A stretch of 64,000 nucleotides of DNA from positions 6,637,501 through 6,701,500 of the forward strand of contig CALNXK010000006.1 of assembly GCA_942486035.1 (NCBI GenBank), in the 5' to 3' direction. The stretch's first letter is position 1; each line of letters begins with the position of its first letter. This document shows positions 1-11,021 of the stretch, one piece after another. The translations under genes were made by a program, and so were the position numbers. The notes beneath the pieces were generated by a model. The model was not told the DNA's origin and ran no database searches. It saw only the letters and a program-made list of their open reading frames with translations. The DNA is from Porites lobata. Its lineage: Eukaryota > Cnidaria > Anthozoa > Scleractinia > Poritidae.

Positions 1-474
1 AAAAGGCTCCCGAAAATTCTAGGTGATCTTTTTAGGGTAAAAATCCGTTAAAAATGGGTAATTATGCCATTTTTTAGATGTTCCAAAATCCTAGGAGAGG
101 CAGGCAAGCAAGAAATTTTACAACAAAGGTTCCGAAAATTCTAGATCTTAAATCGTCTTCCCACTGTCTTCCGATTAGATATTTTCCGAAAATTGACGTT
201 GGGTGCCCCTGACCAACCCGTCAGTGCCTAACCTAAAGCAAATTCTAATGAGAAACTGGGATAACGTAATAGAACAACAATCATTACAGGGCGAAATCTA
301 AAAAAATCCGCCCCTCATATCGTACAGAAGAGAGCGGCCGCTCAAAGACATACTCGTGAGAGCCAGACTATGAAAAGGTTATTGAATTCAGGATTTTTAA
401 GTGGTTAACTCTAATTCTAATGCCATAACTCTACTTACATAGCTCTATCGTTAGTCAACCTCCTCCACCGTTGC

Positions 475-517
<43 letters not shown>

Positions 518-860
518 TCAAACCGTTCAATAGATAAAGTCCAGAATCTGGGAAATAAAAGGACTTACACATACAAAGACCCTCGCCAAGATTCAGGTCA
601 GAGGAATATTTCGTATAAGAGATATCCGAAGAAACGTTTTACCCAAACTTATAGAGATTTGTATGGAGACGCCATGCTGGTGCTCACCTGGATGAGCTCC
701 AACATCATGCGGACGGAAACCAACAGAAACTCATAAGGGAGAGACTCATAAGCGAGAGACTCATAAACGTTAAAGTAATACTTTTTCTAATACACGAACT
801 GTTTAGATAGCAACATGTCCTGAAATAAGGACAGCTCTCTTAGCCGTCATTACAATGCCG

Positions 861-891
<31 letters not shown>

Positions 892-984
892 CTCTATCAC
901 AAAACTAAGAACCCTTTTGAAGCGAAAATTTGTATGAAAATTAGTTTTCAGCGGCTCTAATACATTGTCAAACTAAAATCTCGG
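1..984. other. Non-coding left edge, no gene seen
   Basis: I see no supportable gene here. The first 215 bases contain the motif TTCCGAAAATT twice and look like an interspersed repeat cut by the window edge, but I cannot delimit it. At 729-768 there is a short tandem repeat of a 15-bp unit (ACTCATAAGSGAGAG), about 2.7 copies. The last eight bases (977-984, AATCTCGG) are the left target duplication of the transposon that follows. Confidence 0.5.
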
Positions 985-1918
985 TAGCCTGCGTAGCTGG
1001 CGGTATTGTGTAGTAGTCGAGTGAGATTTGGCGGCGGAGCCGTTGTAATATAGTCGAGTGAGATTTGACGTCGGAGCCGCGAGAAATACCGCCTGCCAGA
1101 GGACCATGATTTTTGGAATGCCGCCCACTTTTGTCACGTTAGCTGATCCCAGTTAAATCAGCCAATCAAAGAGAAACCTGCAATTTGAAACTTCCGATTA
1201 TTTTCGCCCGAGACAGTTTAGAAATAAGCGTTGACAGGCTAAACACGACTCCTAAGCTCGTGATAATGTGAAACGTGACCTTGTGAGTTTGCTTGAACAG
1301 AGGTTTTTTTTTATTTTCTCGGCTCTCGCTCGAAGGTTACTAGCACTACACAGTGCATGTAACATTCTAAACTTTGACTGAGTAAATCTTTTTTGCAACA
1401 CTTGGCTTAACATTAAAAGGTCATGAAGCTGGTTTGTTACATGCATGCATACTGAGTAACCATTTCCTGTGGTTTATTCTTCTGTAGGTGTTCCTGATAG
1501 GATTTGATGTCAGATGTAGCTGTAAAGTGTTTTAATTTTCTTTGACCTTTGTTTCTTACGGCTAAATTAAGACAATTCCAGCACCGTGAAGTTTTAAGAC
1601 GCCATTTCGGCAATCTGGTCATCAATTATGCTCTTCTGAAAGCGGAAATCACAATCACAATCACTTTACATGTACGTCTTTTCCGGTTTGCCATCTGCTC
1701 CCTAAATTGGGAAATATACGCGAAGGCTCATCTAACATGATTGACATATATATGGCCCTCGACCAATCCGTTTCCCCGCACACTGGTGTGCGGACTATTC
1801 AAAATACCGGGGTTTTCTGGCAGGCGGTATTTCAACCGCCTTGTCCCTACTCCAACACGGCTCCGCCGCCAAAACTTTAATCTCGCACCCACACAATCAG
1901 CATCAGCTACGCAGGCTA
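985..1918. mobile_element. Non-autonomous DNA transposon with 8-bp target duplication
   Basis: The ends are inverted repeats: TAGCCTGCGTAGCTG at 985 and its reverse complement ending at 1918. Subterminal blocks also recur inverted at both ends (GGCGGCGGAGCCG and AAATACCGCCTGCCAG). The element is flanked by a perfect 8-bp direct repeat AATCTCGG (977-984 and 1919-1926), the size usual for hAT or P-type elements. No transposase frame is present, so it must have been moved in trans. The left end contains a 31-bp block (about 1011-1042 and 1049-1079) duplicated in tandem. The middle (about 1190-1510) resembles the interior of the 1.5-kb element in the satellite at 27,491. The superfamily assignment is inference from target size only. 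Confidence 0.82.
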
Positions 1919-2247
1919 AATCTCGGTAGGATCGATAGTTGAGTTTGAATTTTAGTGACGTCATGTGAAAACCAACAATTGTTTTCAATGAATTATTTAT
2001 TTGCCCCCGGGTTAGTTTCTTTGACTTTACGGTTTGAACAAAGGTACCACACGGCAACGATAAGGCAAGATGCGCAATAAAATGGAAATAAAAATCTATG
2101 AAACTTACCATGTGGCGAGTTGACAGATACCTTAATTGGGGGGCGGCAGATGACTCGTGAAGTAATTGTATCAGACGTTCTTTTTTCCCCTTTCCCGCCT
2201 GATCGCAGGATATGTTTAGTAGTGACGGAACTCGCTTGTAAGATCGT

Positions 2248-2430
2248 TTGGAAGAAAAGGCAAGAGTTATGGTGAGTTTTAGCAACATTGTAGTTGCAGA
2301 CAATGATAATCACCGGGTGCAAATCTTTGATGGAAATGGTACGTTTCTTAGTACGTTTGGTAAACAAAAAAGTCGTGACCAGCCCCAGCTCAAATTACAT
2401 GAAGGTTTGTCAATAAACGGCAACACACAG
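2248..2430 (+). pseudogene. NHL-repeat fragment (TRIM-NHL relic)
   Basis: About 50 codons (2270-2424) read as one NHL blade: NIVVADNDNHRVQIFDG, then GTFLSTFG, then LHEGLSINGN. This matches the same stretch of the TRIM-NHL copies at about 12,045-12,185 and 14,900-15,030, both as protein and as DNA. There is no B-box, coiled coil or other blade around it, and the reading frame runs into unrelated sequence on both sides. It is an isolated piece of a gene family present in tandem 9 kb downstream. It lies just upstream of the CAP-Gly exons, and I see no sign that it is spliced to them. Confidence 0.7.
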
Positions 2431-2590
2431 CGCGGGGTGTACTTGACATTGCTGCTCCTAGCCGTATGCAGCATGCACCTGCAGTGAGTTTTTTCTCCAC
2501 TTTGCGTTTGTGACGTTATGTTATGTAAAATCTTCCTCGTAAGCTCATAAGACAAAATGATTTTGTATCGCTTCTTTTTCAACACAACAG

Positions 2591-5500
2591 GAACTCTTCA
2601 TGACCCATACAGTACTAACGACGATTACCTCGAATCCCCCCGAGATCAGTCACTGTATGATATCGGCCCGCATACCACCTCTTCGACAAGTTATTCCTCA
2701 AACTCTTCGACTCCAGTGACCACTACACTCCAACGGGTGTTCACCAATGCCTTTGCACCTACTTCAAGCGACGACATCCAGTTGGGAATGGAGGTACTGG
2801 TAGCTAGGTCACGAGGTCAGATAGGACGCGGTAAAGTGAAGTATGTTGGACCATTACCAGGCCGCCGCGATACGTATATCGGAATTGAACTAGGACCTGG
2901 TCAAGGTAAAAAGACAAAATTTACGACTGGGAAAAAAACTGTTTTCCCTGAAGGGTGGCGTCCGATTTATTGGTGTTGTGATAAGTTTGAAGCCAAACAA
3001 AAGTCAATTGTAGATTCAAAAGCGTCGTTTTCTGCCATTTTTTTACGCATGCCTAGCACTCGAAACGTCAGCTTTTGAACTTGAATTGATTACAGTGGTT
3101 AATGGACCCCGCTGGATGACAAACGACGCAGTGGAAAAGAAAGGATGTTAGCTTTTTGAATGATGTAATGTCTTTGTTTTTCTTGTCCCTCTGCGTCGTT
3201 TGCCATCCAGCAAGTTGTTTTTTTGTACCATGTGACGGTATGTATTCTGCAACTAAGGCCCACTGACTGACTCAGCGCTACAGTTTCTAACCCTGCCCCC
3301 CTTTTTATAAGAGTTAACTAGTAATTCGCCACTTTGAGGTTGCGCGGGAGGCCGGGTCGAGATGGTTGTTAATAGGCTGATTTAGCAACAGAACTGGAAC
3401 TTCATTTGACGACGGGAAAGCGCGCGGAAAGGTCTAAACTCGACTTCCGGTGCCCAATTTGCCGCTCAACCATTGGTCAAGTTAAGCCAGTTGTTTGATT
3501 TGCGCGGGCCGTCGTCAACTGACGTTCCCGTTCTGTTGCTAAATCAGCCTAATGTGCATTGTGGGACTGATTCGGGGGACGAATTTGCCGCCATGTTGAA
3601 ATTCGCTCCCCAAAACAGTCCCACAATGCACTTTGATAACCATCTCGACCCTGTCTCCCGCGCAACCTCAAAGTGGTGAATAGTTTACACTACAGCTATC
3701 CCCGTTCTGTATGTTGTCGGTGAATTGTATAATTGGTATTTGTGTAGCTCATTTATATACCGATTCATATTTAAAAGATTTCCACACATATTCCACTCAA
3801 TAGACGAGATAAAAGCAGGAAACGCAAGAGTCCGTGCCGCACTTATTCCGGTAGATTTTCGTAGCTTTATTCAAAACACTCTCACTTACGCCGGAGGATC
3901 TTTTTTAACCGCAAGAAAATATTTCATTAGAAGTGGTAATTTTTCTGGTACTTTTTACCTTACAGTTCATTTCAAGAGCCGGAAAGCAAGTCTCCGCAAT
4001 TCCCACTATAGTCATCTTTTTAAAGCTGAAATGGCATTTTAGACAATACTTTGTTTTAACAATACTTTATAGAGGGATCTGTGAAAAGTGAACACGTTAG
4101 CACAGAATGTAATTGACGGCGAATTTCTGTTTACGTAGATCGTTCTCCTTATAAGCGCCTTTTTTCAATCGTTCGCTTAGGAAAACTTTCTGGTAATTGG
4201 TCTTTTATTTCCTCAAAGTGATTTGTGTGTGACAAATCGTTTCAATTCAAAGATTTGTGGATGATAAACTAGTGGCTGGCAAACCCTCCAAGTGCTTACA
4301 TTTTTTTATACACGTACCACGAGAATTTCATTTCGTAATGCTTATTTGCAGGAATCAGATACGTTTTTTTTATGCAGCCAATCAGAATGGCGTACAGCTG
4401 TTTTGAGTTCACATGTGGAAGCATAACCAATCAACGACAGCATAGACACCTTTCTGAGCCAATCAGAGTCGTTCATCGTTTGCATTCAAATTGATTTCCA
4501 GATTTGGCGCCTTAAAAAACAGCGGACGGGACAGCTTTTCTGGAGTATATTACGAAAGCGGACACACAACTGAGACAAGAACTGGCGCCGATCCAAAAGA
4601 CGCTGGTGTTGTAAAGCCAAAAATGTTTGCTGTCGAAGGCAATGAAAACGATCCTTTCAGGGCTTATGACATCTATGCTTCTAAAAGACCAGATGATATG
4701 AAGACCGTTTTATTTGCGATCAATCACACTACAAAAGCCGCCGTAAACACAAAATCTTGGTGCAGGTCAGCTCGTATGGGAGTTAATAACCTCAACTCAC
4801 TTGTGAAAAGAATAGCAGAGAAAGTTGGATTAGATGCTAAAAACCTCACGAATCATAGCGGGAGGAAAAGGATGATCCAGAAACTGAATGACCTAGGCGT
4901 GCCTCCAACGCATATTATACAAGGGCACAAGAACGTACAGTCTGAACAACTGCAGCATACTGTCTGAACGACAACAAAAAGACATTTCCAAAATTCTGGT
5001 CCTTTGAAGTGCCAGGGCGCCGCCAAGCTATCAAGTAGATATTTCCAACGCTTGATTCTGAATGCAAGTAAAACAGTACGGGAGTCTAAAACACAGCAGC
5101 CCTTGACTCTTTTCCAAGGCGCTTCAATTCACGACTGGAACTGTAACATTTCTGTAAATTCCTTGAACGAAAGTCCCATTTTGTCTACAATCTCCAAGGT
5201 CCAAAAAGGCACGCCACTTTTTCATTGAATCAAACAGTGACTATTAAAAATGAAATTTTGTCTTATTTACTTTTCTGTTCTGCACTTTATTTCGATGAGG
5301 ACTTAGGATGTGCTGCAAGATTTGCCATTGGTGTTAAATTTGCATTTGGTTCTACTTTTTGTGATTTGCTCTTTTTAATATGTGTTACATTAAGAAAACT
5401 ATTTCAGTGACAGTTCTCGTGAAATGAGCAATAAACAGCTTTTGTACGGGGTTGTATTCACAAGTTGTGCCAAAAGCCCTTACTCGCTCGTACCTCGCTC

Positions 5501-6741
5501 TCTCCGACCGGGTTTTGACACAAACAACTCGTGAATATGACCCCGTACGCCGCACGTTCTCAGTGACGTTAACTATATATAGGCCCCTTAGAACTTTGAT
5601 GGTCTTTAATACCGAGTGTCTTTCCATAGTTTCGGCAAACACGAGATTTTCTCTTGCGTGGTCAGAGAGTTATGATGCTGCCTTGTTGAAGAGAGTAAAA
5701 TGAGACAAAGAAATGCAAATTTCTGCAAGCTTCTCAACAGCTTCTTCAGTCACTGAGCACATAACGCAAAAGAGTATCGAAGTATGACTGTAAAATGACT
5801 AGCTGTCACAAATTAAATCAAACTACGCGGTTTTCACCCTCCAGATACAGGATTTCGGATTTAGTGTTAACTCCCGAATTGTGATGTCACAATACCCATA
5901 CTCCCTCTGAGCATTTTCCATTTAACCTCATCCTAACCATTTCTTACTTGCGGGCGTTAGCAATGGAAACGTCATCACTGATTACTCACCGATTCCATGC
6001 TGTCCCTGTTTTCGACAAATCGAGATTTTTCTGATATACTGACTCCATGATTTAACTGTAAGTACTTTCCTATACTAGGATGCCTCCTCGGAATTTCGCC
6101 TTTTTGCCGAAGTCCCTGCGGAAGCAAAAAGTCCCTGCGTTTAGGTTTGGCACGAATCCAGGAATCAATGCAACAAAGCCCCCACAGCTCTTTCCTGACC
6201 GTGACAAGGATATAAGTTATCATTTTTACATTATTTTTCTACTCTTTTTTCAGTGGGTAAGCACGACGGAACTTTCGACGGACAGAGACTTTTTGCTTGG
6301 TAAGTAAACTTCACATTCAAGTAGACGTGATCAGCAAGATATTATTTATTGTGATATCTTGTGAATTAATTATGTTTGACAGAGTACCCATAAAACCCTA
6401 TTTTGAACAGACTACTGCCTGGTGTATCGTTGAGGTTTATTTACCCTGCATGGTCTTTAAATGAATGCGAAGCTGGAACTAAGTTTGTTTAGATGCAAAC
6501 CTTCCTGCTTGTCTTGTAGAAGTATACTTCTTAGTAAAACGTGTCACCCAAGGAAAAAAAAAATTCGAGAGATGGTATAGAGCTAAATGGTGATGTTTCC
6601 TCATTAATAATAATAATAATAATAATATCATTATTATTATCATCAATAATTGTTTTTTTCTCCTTAATTAGTGAACCGAACAAAGGGATCTGCGTCTCGT
6701 TCAGCAAAGTGGTCATGTGTTATGATCACACAGCTCCTTGA
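2591..6741 (+). CDS. CAP-Gly domain protein, 3' three exons
   Basis: CAP-Gly domains bind tubulin and EB-type tails ending in EEY/F, so a microtubule-linked role is likely. Exon a (2591-2905) follows the acceptor CACAACAG and ends at CAAG|GTAAAA. Exon b (6254-6299) follows TTTTTTCAG and ends at CTTG|GTAAGT. Exon c (6672-6741) follows TTAATTAG and ends in TGA. Phases agree at both joins. The visible product is about 142 residues: a Ser/Thr-rich stretch, then a CAP-Gly domain from LGMEVLVARSRGQ through VGPLPG and IGIEL to the hallmark GKHDG (usual form GKNDG), then RLFACEPNKGICVSFSKVVMC. The protein ends seven residues later. Upstream exons and the start codon are not identified; the first codon of exon a is split, so at least one exon precedes it. 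Introns are about 3.3 kb and 372 bp. The paralogue (CLIP-like, CYLD-like or other) cannot be named. Confidence 0.82.
3111..3211. mobile_element. Short inverted-repeat element (MITE-like)
   Basis: Arms of about 21 bp, GCTGGATGACAAACGACGCA and its near-perfect reverse complement at 3191-3211, flank about 59 bp of unrelated sequence. It has no coding capacity. It lies in the first visible intron of the CAP-Gly gene. I found no convincing target duplication. Confidence 0.6.
3324..3681. mobile_element. MITE with long terminal inverted repeats
   Basis: The left end (about 3324-3380) contains CACTTTGAGGTTGCGCGGGA and GTCGAGATGGTT. Both recur inverted at the right end (about 3635-3681). A second nested inverted pair (GGCTGATTTAGCAACAGAAC at about 3377-3396 and its complement near 3533-3552) makes most of the element foldable. 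Element length is about 358 bp, non-coding, inside the CAP-Gly intron. Flanking TA dinucleotides could be the target site, but this is not certain. Confidence 0.68.
3682..4480. other. Intronic sequence, nothing recognised
   Basis: This is AT-rich DNA within the CAP-Gly intron. It contains a 105-codon open frame on the + strand (3725-4042) whose product I do not recognise and whose composition looks non-coding. Two CCAATCA-type motifs occur at about 4378-4385 and 4459-4466. Confidence 0.4.
4491..5010 (+). pseudogene. Crypton/DUF3504-type tyrosine recombinase relic
   Basis: The translated frame reads like the C-terminal half of the DUF3504/Crypton recombinase domain common in cnidarian transposons and ZMYM/KIAA1958-type proteins: TKTRTG-like ETRTGADPKD, VKPKMFAVEG, ASKRP, AINH, then NHSGRK (the His-x-x-Arg active-site pair) and GHKNVQS. 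The frame then breaks. After NVQS a +1 shift restores the family tail LSERQQKDISKIL (about 4955-5000). In that frame, the codon where the family has the catalytic tyrosine (NNYS) reads TGC, cysteine, at 4951-4953. The N-terminal half and a few residues around 4695-4715 are also missing. It is therefore a dead fragment. It lies in the CAP-Gly intron, same strand. Confidence 0.72.
5444..5548. mobile_element. Short imperfect palindromic element
   Basis: GTACGGGG at 5444 begins an arm of about 30 bp that recurs inverted and ends with CCCCGTAC at 5548. The arms differ at several positions, for example TTGTATTCACAAG against TCATATTCACGAG. It is non-coding and lies in the CAP-Gly intron. It is probably a MITE remnant. 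Confidence 0.5.
5549..6253. other. Intronic sequence upstream of CAP-Gly exon b
   Basis: I see no gene or clear repeat. The last 20 bases form the polypyrimidine tract and CAG acceptor of the 46-bp exon at 6254. Confidence 0.4.
6602..6650. repeat. AAT/ATT microsatellite
   Basis: About seven TAA units are followed by inverted ATT units (TAATAATAATAAT then CATTATTATTATCATC), so the tract is self-complementary. It lies in the short intron between CAP-Gly exons b and c, about 20 bp upstream of the acceptor. Confidence 0.85.
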
Positions 6742-7603
6742 AGTTTCGTAATGTGCATGCGGACAAAAAAGTAAATTAGATGGTTTGTAGCAGAGAACGT
6801 GTAATTGTCAATGAAATGTTTGTGGCCAAGCTGACTGCAGCATGTACAACACGTGTTGTAGACTTGATGACAAATTTTCAAATTTTACAAATTTTGTTTA
6901 GACTGTAGATCAGTGAGCAGTTTCTGAAAGACCTTTATTTAAAATTAAGAGTAAAATAGAGAGAACATGTGCTTTCTCTCACCTCTGTGGCTAGAATGCA
7001 AGCTTTGTAGCTCCTAGGCTTGCAGTCAACCGTTCTCCGGAGGGACTCCTAGGTCCCCTCCGTTCTTCAGTCCTTTTCTTTGACTCGAAGGCAGTCTCCC
7101 AGTCCCAACCCTGACCAGCTAAGAGAGCGTGGACTCTATTGCATTTGAAATTAATCTTCCTGTGGCCTAAAGAGGGCTCATCAGAGAGATAGTTTATAAG
7201 CACATCTTTACGGCAAACGGAAAGCCGCGGCTTCTTCCCGTTTGTCGCTCTTGTCGGTAATCATTGCGTCTTAAAACTTAGGTTTTGGCGTCAGTATACC
7301 CTAAATAGACACTCAGCGTTCCATGCCATCCAGCGAAAGTGGACTTTCATATTTTCAGTGTTCACAGACCTGACGACTTTCTCGAGCTTTCTGCAATCTA
7401 AAATTGCGTTTGATACACTTTCTCTCTCTGCATATGTGCATCATGAAATAAAACAACATTTATTTGTTTTGAAGCATACGTTCCCCAATGTATCTTAGGG
7501 GTGTGAAAAAGTTTTCTAATAATGTGTACGAGGGGTGTGATAAAAATGTTGTTTTTAGAACTCCAAGCTCTTCATATTGACAAGACTGGCAACAAACGTG
7601 AAA
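6742..7603. other. Region 3' of the CAP-Gly gene
   Basis: This should include the 3' untranslated region of the CAP-Gly transcript. Candidate AATAAA-type signals are present (AAATAAAAC near 7446), but I cannot choose between them. I found no gene and no clearly delimited repeat. Confidence 0.35.
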
Positions 7604-8025
7604 TATAGTCGAACCTCCACTAAGCGCCGATCACCCAAAATGCGAAGATTTAGTGGTCTACGAGAGTTCTACACGAGCTCTTTCGGGAGGACGCCCCGAA
7701 ACATCTACCTTTTGGTAAAGAATTTATTACATGTAATTTCTTAGTTTAATACGATATGTGTAGTTTCATGTTGCCACTAAAAGTTCTTCGCATACTTTTC
7801 AATGACTCTTGGCAGTGTAGCACGTAAGAAACATGGAGATCAGACCATTTGTCAATTCAAGTGGTAGCCTACAAGATGTTAAAAACAATGTAAAATTATA
7901 AAACCGTCCTCCCAAAAAGTGGTCGCGGTCGCTTACCCGTGGTTGTCGTTTAGGAGAGTTTCTAGCGTGTTTTGGATCGGTGGTCGCATATGGGAGGTGA
8001 TCGCTTACGAGAGGTATGACTGTAT
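7604..8025. mobile_element. Tc1/mariner-like MITE
   Basis: The ends TATAGTCGAACCTC and, inverted, TACAGTCATACCTC (at 8025) begin with TA. They are followed by matching TAAGCG and GATCACC blocks. The body (7660-8000) has further imperfect inverted similarity (GTGGTC and TAGTGG motifs) and no frame. TA-flanked CAGTCGAACCTC ends are typical of short mariner-type elements; the family call is by pattern only. Confidence 0.6.
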
Positions 8026-8413
8026 GGCGGAAAAAAATTGATCAACTTTTCATCTCTGCCGTTTGCCGTTAACGTGGTGTTTAATTTCTCTAGCGTTTAC
8101 TTTTTTATGAAAAATTTAACTTCTTATTTATTTATGTCTACCTAGTTTTACTAAGTTGTTTCAGTTGTTAAGTATATTTATTACCATTCATGTGAAACAT
8201 CTATTACCACTTTTATCTCTGAACGAAAAATCATCGTAGACGAAGAAAGGTAGTATTATTAGTAATAGTATACATCTTCTAGAGTATTTATATTATCTAT
8301 ATGTTGAATATGTTTTACAAACACTTGTGTTGCCGAGGCTAATGGGTCTACATCGCTTCACCAATGCAAACTCAACCAGTTTATTTGGAGGAAAAGAGCA
8401 AACCATTCGACTG
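8026..8413. other. AT-rich intergenic DNA
   Basis: I see nothing beyond AT-rich single-copy-looking sequence. Confidence 0.35.
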
Positions 8414-8796
8414 ACCCCGGGGGGTACTCCCTTATATAAGTGATATAAGCCATATAGGTATGTGCCGCCCCTTCGGGTAGGGTTTTTGGGCCTTTTTAAA
8501 ACGGGTACACACTTTGCCCATTTTGGTCTGGAATCGGGTATGGTTTTCGAGGGAACTTCTGGAGCGTATGAACGTATTTATCGTTTCAATTCCAAATGAA
8601 AAAGAACGAAATAGAAATATGCGAATTCGAAACGCATTTGAAGAAGTTTTTTGTTTGCGCTCTAAATGGCTAAGTCATGATGACATACTTTCTGCCTAAT
8701 GTGGAAAATGACTTTTTTTTGGTCTGAAATAGGGTTAGGATTTGGGGAACCGGGCGGCACACGCCCACCAAGAATTCCCAGGAGTACCCCCCGGGG
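8414..8796. mobile_element. MITE with CCCCGGGGGGTACTCC ends
   Basis: The left end is ACCCCGGGGGGTACTCC; the right end (8781-8796) is GGAGTACCCCCCGGGG, an inverted copy. The interior reads TATATAAG, GGTATGTGCCGCCCC, GGGTAGGG and GGTCTGGAATCGGGTATGG. A partial copy in opposite orientation lies at about 13,605-13,733. Any short open frame inside belongs to the element and is not a gene. Confidence 0.7.
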
Positions 8797-10060
8797 CGAC
8801 TCTCAGTTTGTTGTGACTGAAAGAGGAACTGAATACTGTCACGAGTCGAATAACTTAAGGCTTGACTCATATGGACATAGCCTGAAACTGCGATTGTATT
8901 ATCGTTTGTGAAAATAATCTTGATGCCCGAAAATTTTTAGTATGAAAGCGTGTGCATTTATATTGTAGAACTCTGGATTTATCTTGAGTCTTTGGGAAAA
9001 ATACATTTGATTAAAGAAATATACCTATTTTAATTGAAAAATGTGTTTCTGGTTAAACTGAAGGATTTAATTGCTTTTTTAATAAACATAAACTAAACCC
9101 AGTCTTAAAATTTGTTCCCTCATTAATTTCTGAGAGGGCATAATAGTCAATAGACTGCGTGGAAAGAGCGCAAAATGGGAACGTGGGATACGCACTTCTA
9201 TGAAGGAGCTGTCCGCGAGTGATCCCTCAGGCACATCGCTTTTTAATATTTGCACCCATTCCTTAAGGGTCTGCTCAGCTAGGTAGGCAAAGAACGAAGA
9301 AAAATCTAACTACAGAACCATTTGTCTTGCATGAATTAGCTTGCTTATTTCTAAAGCCAGATTCATTCAGCTGTACATTGTTTCTCAAGCTTTTTCTCCT
9401 CAGTTTAATGTCAAGGAAGGTGAAGGGCGTTGCCCTCTTTTTTGTGTCAATTTTACATCACTATTAAATGCTCCATGTCTCAAACCACCCTTGGGGGGAT
9501 ACCTTATGATGCCTACACAAAATCATTTCTTATATACGAACGAGCACTATTTAAGAAACGGTCCAGACAAAAACGATACCAACAACGGCAACGAACATGT
9601 TGGAATGCAAAAAAGGTGCTAACTTTTCTATGGTCTGTACTTACTTCTGATTGGCTTAAACAGCAAAAGTTAACAAAACTTTATAAAGCAGTACATATAT
9701 TCATCCTTACTTTCCAGACATCTTCCATTTAACAAAATCTGGTCTCAGTTTGAATAACAAAGAAATCTTATGTGGGGAACATGTAAAATTGTAAACTTTT
9801 CTTGGCTATTGTTTTCAACTCTTGTGATTGACCAAAATCTTTTAACACCAAAAAACACCATTTCAAAGTGGAGTGTAAATACTTTTTATTGGGTAAACGG
9901 CCTCTATGTAGGTTTATGCATTCTCTGTGTAAACATGAGAACATTCCTATGTGGGAAAGCACCGTTGTCGCATAACAAAAGAAATTGCTATCCACCTTAC
10001 CCGGATCATTACTTAAAAGATTGACAAAGTAGATACATAAATAGAAAGTGACATTACATA
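8797..10060. other. Intergenic DNA, no gene recognised
   Basis: Short open frames occur on both strands, but none resembles a known family or has coding-like composition. A minus-strand stretch around 9150-9270 has an uninterrupted reading of about 40 codons. I cannot assign it. Confidence 0.3.
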
Positions 10061-10193
10061 CTTGCCCAAAAGTGACTAATATGGGGTCTACAATTGGCCA
10101 CAGAGTAGGCTATAATGGGGAAGGGGCTCTAAGAGGCCAGCGGCACATACCCAGCAAAAATTAACCCAAGTAACCCCCCGGGGGGCTCCACGG
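10061..10193 (-). mobile_element. Fragment of a CCCCCCGGGG-ended repeat
   Basis: Read on the minus strand it starts GGAGCCCCCCGGGGGGTTACTTGG and continues GTATGTGCCG, like the end of the 8414-8796 family (GGGGGGTACTCC, then GGTATGTGCCG). The other end was not found, so this is either a fragment or a related, larger element. Confidence 0.4.
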
Positions 10194-11021
10194 GATCTCA
10201 GTCAATCTTAATAAGCGAATTTTCTTTTCAACCTACATCAAAATGATTAGTAAAAAGAATAGTGCCCTTACTTTTGACAAAAATTTCTTTTACTATAAAA
10301 AAAACATAAACAGACCAGAATCTTACTTTTCCATTTAAAAAACATGAAATATTCGGCGGCGTTGCAAATGTTTCTCATATGGCGCGAAAACTTACTTTCA
10401 TATGACAACATGCGCGTTTTTTTTTTTCGCACGCTCAGGAGGTCAAACGGATGTGATTTTGCATGAAAAGAATATTCACAAAATTCTGCTTGAATTGTTC
10501 AGAAAATAATTTGTTTAATCTTTAATAATTAACTAACAGCTTACTGATTTATTAATTTGGGCGACCACCTTGGAGGCCATGGCACCCTTGCTAAAATGAT
10601 CTTTTAGGCCTGGGCACCCCAGCTAAAATGCTTGGGGAGACCGAAGGGTTCCCTGAAATTTTCCCTAGAGTACAGCTTTGCAGCCCTGTAGTTATTGGAA
10701 GTATGACACATTACATGCCATTGTTGAATGTGAAAGTGCATTTTTTGAGGACATTAGTAAAGGAATGCAAATTTTTGTGAACTACCCCATACTCCAGTTT
10801 TGTTTTGAGTAGCAGAGGAACCCATGTGTGTAACTCATCTTCTAGTGTATCAGTCCTTAACAGAACATCTCCGTCTCTCCTGCACACATTTGTTGCATAC
10901 ACTACTCAACTTTCCATTGCCATTCAACATACCGGTAATTCTTTCTTACACCAACACATCCCGCGTAAACGCCTTTGGGCGTCTTCTTGTTTGAAAACAA
11001 TAGAGTCGCCCCTCCCTCACG
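10194..11021. other. Intergenic DNA before the first TRIM-NHL copy
   Basis: No gene is recognisable. Around 10,567-10,640 two similar GCACCC...GCTAAAATG blocks sit about 40 bp apart. Sequence homologous to the downstream TRIM-NHL copy begins at about 11,022. Confidence 0.35.

Noticed and set aside
1728..2303. 191-codon minus-strand frame
   Set aside because: It runs across the right end of the 985-1918 transposon and into the NHL fragment region on the opposite strand. No family is recognisable, and it is best explained as chance.
8514..8699. Small frame inside the 8414-8796 element, and its counterpart near 13,582-13,764
   Set aside because: Both lie within copies of one MITE family, and the translations follow the repeat, not a protein family.
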